A DNA stretch of 7,855 bases from Gammaproteobacteria bacterium (GTDB lineage Bacteria > Pseudomonadota > Gammaproteobacteria > UBA6429 > Thiohalophilaceae): assembly GCA_029882235.1 (NCBI GenBank), contig JAOULB010000086.1:1-7855 (forward strand). Direction: 5' to 3'. The translations under genes were made by a program, and so were the position numbers. Of the stretch, positions 6,372-7,855 are shown one piece after another. Each line of letters starts with the position of its first letter. Within the stretch, counting starts at the first letter, position 1. The notes under the pieces are model-generated. The model did no database searches, was not told the DNA's origin, and was given only the letters and a program-made list of their open reading frames with translations.

Positions 6372-7649
6372 ATGATTACATTCTGGGTTATTGTTGTTGC
6401 TATGCTAGTGTTAAGCCTTTGGTTTGTAATACCCTCGCTGGCCTCGCGCAAAATCACTGAAGTGCTTGAAAGCAAAGACTCCAACGTTTCGATCTACAAA
6501 CAAAAACTGGCCGAGCTCGAGACCAATGAAGAAGGTCTGGATCAGGCTCAACTTGAACAGGCCAGAAAAGAAATTGAACTCGGCCTACTGCATGATACAA
6601 GTGCAACTGAAACCAGCCCGACACCAGGTATTGCCGCGCAGAGTCAGAAACTGGCCACGATTTTTGTCGGAATTCTGGTTCCTCTGATTGCCTTTTCGTT
6701 TTACTGGCAACTTGCACCCGAGCCTTTTGAACCCTTACTGAGTTACACGCCATCAGGGAAGACAAAACAAGCCCATCAACAGAAAAATAACAATCTTCCC
6801 CCCATCGAAGAAATGGTGGCCAAGCTTGAAGCCAAACTGAAACAATCGCCAGGCGATGCCAAAGGCTGGGCCTTACTGGGTCGCACTTATTTTGTCATGG
6901 GTCGTTATGATGATGCCGCAATGTCGTATGGGCGAGCTCATCAACTAGCTGGCGACGAGCCTGAAATGTTAGCCAACTACGCCGAAGCACTGGCCATGAC
7001 CCAGGGCGGCAGTCTAAAAGGTCAGCCTGCCAAGCTTGTTGAGAAGTCACTGGCCAAACTACCTCAGCACCCTAAATCGCTCTGGCTCGGCGGTCTATCT
7101 GCCTTCCAGTCCGATAAGTTTCAACTGGCGATAGACCGCTGGCAGTCTTTGCTCAATATGCATCCAGACAAGTCCGGTGAAGGTGCCAAAGTCCTGCAAC
7201 AGCGCATCAGTGAAGCTCAGCAGCGCCTGGGCGGCAAAACGGGAGCAACGGCGACTGTCGCGCAAAAACCAAAGGCACCCAGCCCATCCACCGGCACGAA
7301 AACAGTCGTGCAGGTACAGGTACAGCTTGACCCTAAACTCAAGGCCAGAGCCTCCCCGACTGACACAGTCTTCGTCTTTGCTCGAGCCGTTCAGGGCCCA
7401 CCCATGCCCCTGGCGATAGTCAGAAAACAGGTTAAAGACCTGCCTATCACCGTGCAACTGGATGATTCTATGGCCATGATGGCGAATATGACCATGTCGA
7501 GTTTCCCGCAGGTTTATATCGGGGCACGAATATCAAAATCAGGCAATGCTCGTCCCCAGGCCGGTGATTTACAGGGTCGATCAGCCCCGGTGAAAACGGG
7601 TGGAAAGCACAAGACCGTTAAAATTTCAATCAATACAGAAGTACTTTAA
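6372..7649 (+). CDS. ccmI: Apocytochrome c chaperone CcmI (TPR protein)
   Basis: CcmI captures the C-terminus of apocytochrome c and delivers it to CcmF and CcmH. With the ATG at 6372 the product has 425 residues. It has a membrane segment at about 2-21, a cytoplasmic loop with a heptad-like charged helix (about 39-73), a second membrane segment at 94-114, then a periplasmic TPR region (about 145-288, with WALLGRTYFVMGRYDDAAMSYGRA as the clearest repeat). A Pro/Ala/Lys-rich linker at 289-311 leads into the usual C-terminal beta domain (VFVFARAVQGPPMPLAIVRKQ, DDSMAMM). A TTG three bases earlier (6369) could also serve as start: AAGGA at 6357-6361 is 7 bases from TTG and 10 from ATG. The product changes by one residue only. 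The gene follows ccmH after six bases and closes the operon. Confidence 0.93.
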   Translation: MITFWVIVVAMLVLSLWFVIPSLASRKITEVLESKDSNVSIYKQKLAELETNEEGLDQAQLEQARKEIELGLLHDTSATETSPTPGIAAQSQKLATIFVGILVPLIAFSFYWQLAPEPFEPLLSYTPSGKTKQAHQQKNNNLPPIEEMVAKLEAKLKQSPGDAKGWALLGRTYFVMGRYDDAAMSYGRAHQLAGDEPEMLANYAEALAMTQGGSLKGQPAKLVEKSLAKLPQHPKSLWLGGLSAFQSDKFQLAIDRWQSLLNMHPDKSGEGAKVLQQRISEAQQRLGGKTGATATVAQKPKAPSPSTGTKTVVQVQVQLDPKLKARASPTDTVFVFARAVQGPPMPLAIVRKQVKDLPITVQLDDSMAMMANMTMSSFPQVYIGARISKSGNARPQAGDLQGRSAPVKTGGKHKTVKISINTEVL

Positions 7650-7681
7650 GTTTTTTTACAATCTGCCGCTTACTTAAAGTA
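7642..7681. repeat. 10-bp inverted repeat spanning the ccmI stop and the next start codon
   Basis: TACTTTAAGT at 7642-7651 and ACTTAAAGTA at 7672-7681 are perfect reverse complements, separated by a 20-base spacer that begins with a run of T. The left arm contains the ccmI stop codon (TAA, 7647-7649) and the right arm ends on the A of the next ATG. The stem is AT-rich (2 G:C of 10) and the T-run is in the loop, not after the stem, so it is not a normal intrinsic terminator. It may affect translation of the downstream gene or bind a protein, or be chance. Confidence 0.5.
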
Positions 7682-7855
7682 TGAAGCCTGAACGTGCCCA
7701 AAATTACAAAAAAGAAGCCAACAACGCCCCTGCTCTGACCATCACTGAGCCATTTAGCTACGATCAATTCCAGCAATATTATGATCTTCGCTGGCGCATT
7801 CTGCGTGCCCCATGGAAACAACCACGTGGCACCGAAAAAGACCAGCGCGAAGACG
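7681..7855 (+). CDS. Partial GNAT-like N-acetyltransferase (N-terminal 58 residues; runs off the right edge)
   Basis: The frame opens at the ATG at 7681 and stays open for 58 codons plus one base to the window edge. An in-frame TAA at 7675-7677 fixes this as the most upstream start; no clear ribosome binding site precedes it. The visible part has a polar leader (about 1-20), then SYDQFQQYYDLRWRILRAPW and KQPRGTEKDQRED. The YYxLRWxxLRxPxxQPxGxExD pattern is that of the N-terminus of a GNAT acetyltransferase subgroup that includes E. coli YiiD (FabY). The acetyl-CoA binding motif lies beyond the window, so the enzyme class and substrate are uncertain. It is 31 bases after ccmI on the same strand and could be co-transcribed, but no link to cytochrome c maturation is apparent. 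Confidence 0.7.
   Translation, partial: MKPERAQNYKKEANNAPALTITEPFSYDQFQQYYDLRWRILRAPWKQPRGTEKDQRED

Noticed and set aside
7095..7457. Minus-strand open frame of 120 codons within ccmI
   Set aside because: It is a shadow of the ccmI frame, which shows TPR and the family C-terminal domain; the antisense product has no recognisable feature.
7461..7504. Methionine-rich stretch of CcmI (DDSMAMMANMTM) as a possible metal-binding motif
   Set aside because: A DDSMAM-type segment is a normal part of the CcmI C-terminal domain, so a metal role is not needed to explain it.
5901..7649. Separate ccmH and ccmI as evidence of a broken gene
   Set aside because: The split is the common arrangement outside the enterics; both genes have proper starts and complete domains.
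585..7649. A novel system in the operon core
   Set aside because: All nine genes match the known System I pathway with key residues in place; nothing in the block is left unexplained.
7651..7657. T-run after ccmI as an intrinsic terminator
   Set aside because: No GC-rich stem precedes it; the only stem nearby is AT-rich and encloses the T-run in its loop.

Overview
The window carries a complete cytochrome c maturation (System I, Ccm) operon on the plus strand, ccmA-ccmB-ccmC-ccmD-ccmE-ccmF-ccmG-ccmH-ccmI (585-7649). It is flanked by two genes cut by the window edges. The gene order, the separate ccmH and ccmI genes (fused in E. coli), the moderate base composition and the E. coli-like motif positions (CcmC H60/H184, CcmF H174/H262/H304, CcmE H129/Y133) point to a gammaproteobacterium outside the enterics. 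I cannot name genus or species from this sequence.

Left edge (1-410, minus strand): the first 136 codons of a divergently transcribed membrane protein with two membrane segments and a HAMP-like stretch. Its C-terminus lies outside the window. The 174-base gap to ccmA (411-584) holds a plausible extended -10 promoter for the ccm operon, a plausible minus-strand promoter, and between them a perfect 8+1+8 palindrome placed to act on both.

Centre (585-7649): ccmA and ccmB overlap by 4 bases. A 76-base gap, possibly with a weak secondary promoter, separates them from ccmC. From ccmC to ccmI the gaps are only 1 to 9 bases. CcmA (ATPase), CcmB and CcmC, with the small CcmD, form the membrane unit that handles haem and loads it onto the periplasmic chaperone CcmE, then releases holo-CcmE. 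CcmG and CcmH are the periplasmic thiol-redox pair that keeps apocytochrome CXXCH cysteines reduced. CcmI binds the apocytochrome. CcmF takes haem from holo-CcmE and attaches it. Every member needed for System I is present, with its recognised key residues in place.

Right edge (7650-7855): a 10-bp inverted repeat spans the end of ccmI and the start of the next gene. That gene encodes the first 58 residues of a GNAT-like acetyltransferase resembling the N-terminus of E. coli YiiD/FabY.

I see no mobile element, CRISPR array, tRNA or rRNA. The core of the window is a well-known, intact pathway. The points worth a second look are the shared palindrome, the divergent HAMP protein and the repeat at the ccmI/GNAT junction; I do not see evidence for a new biological system.
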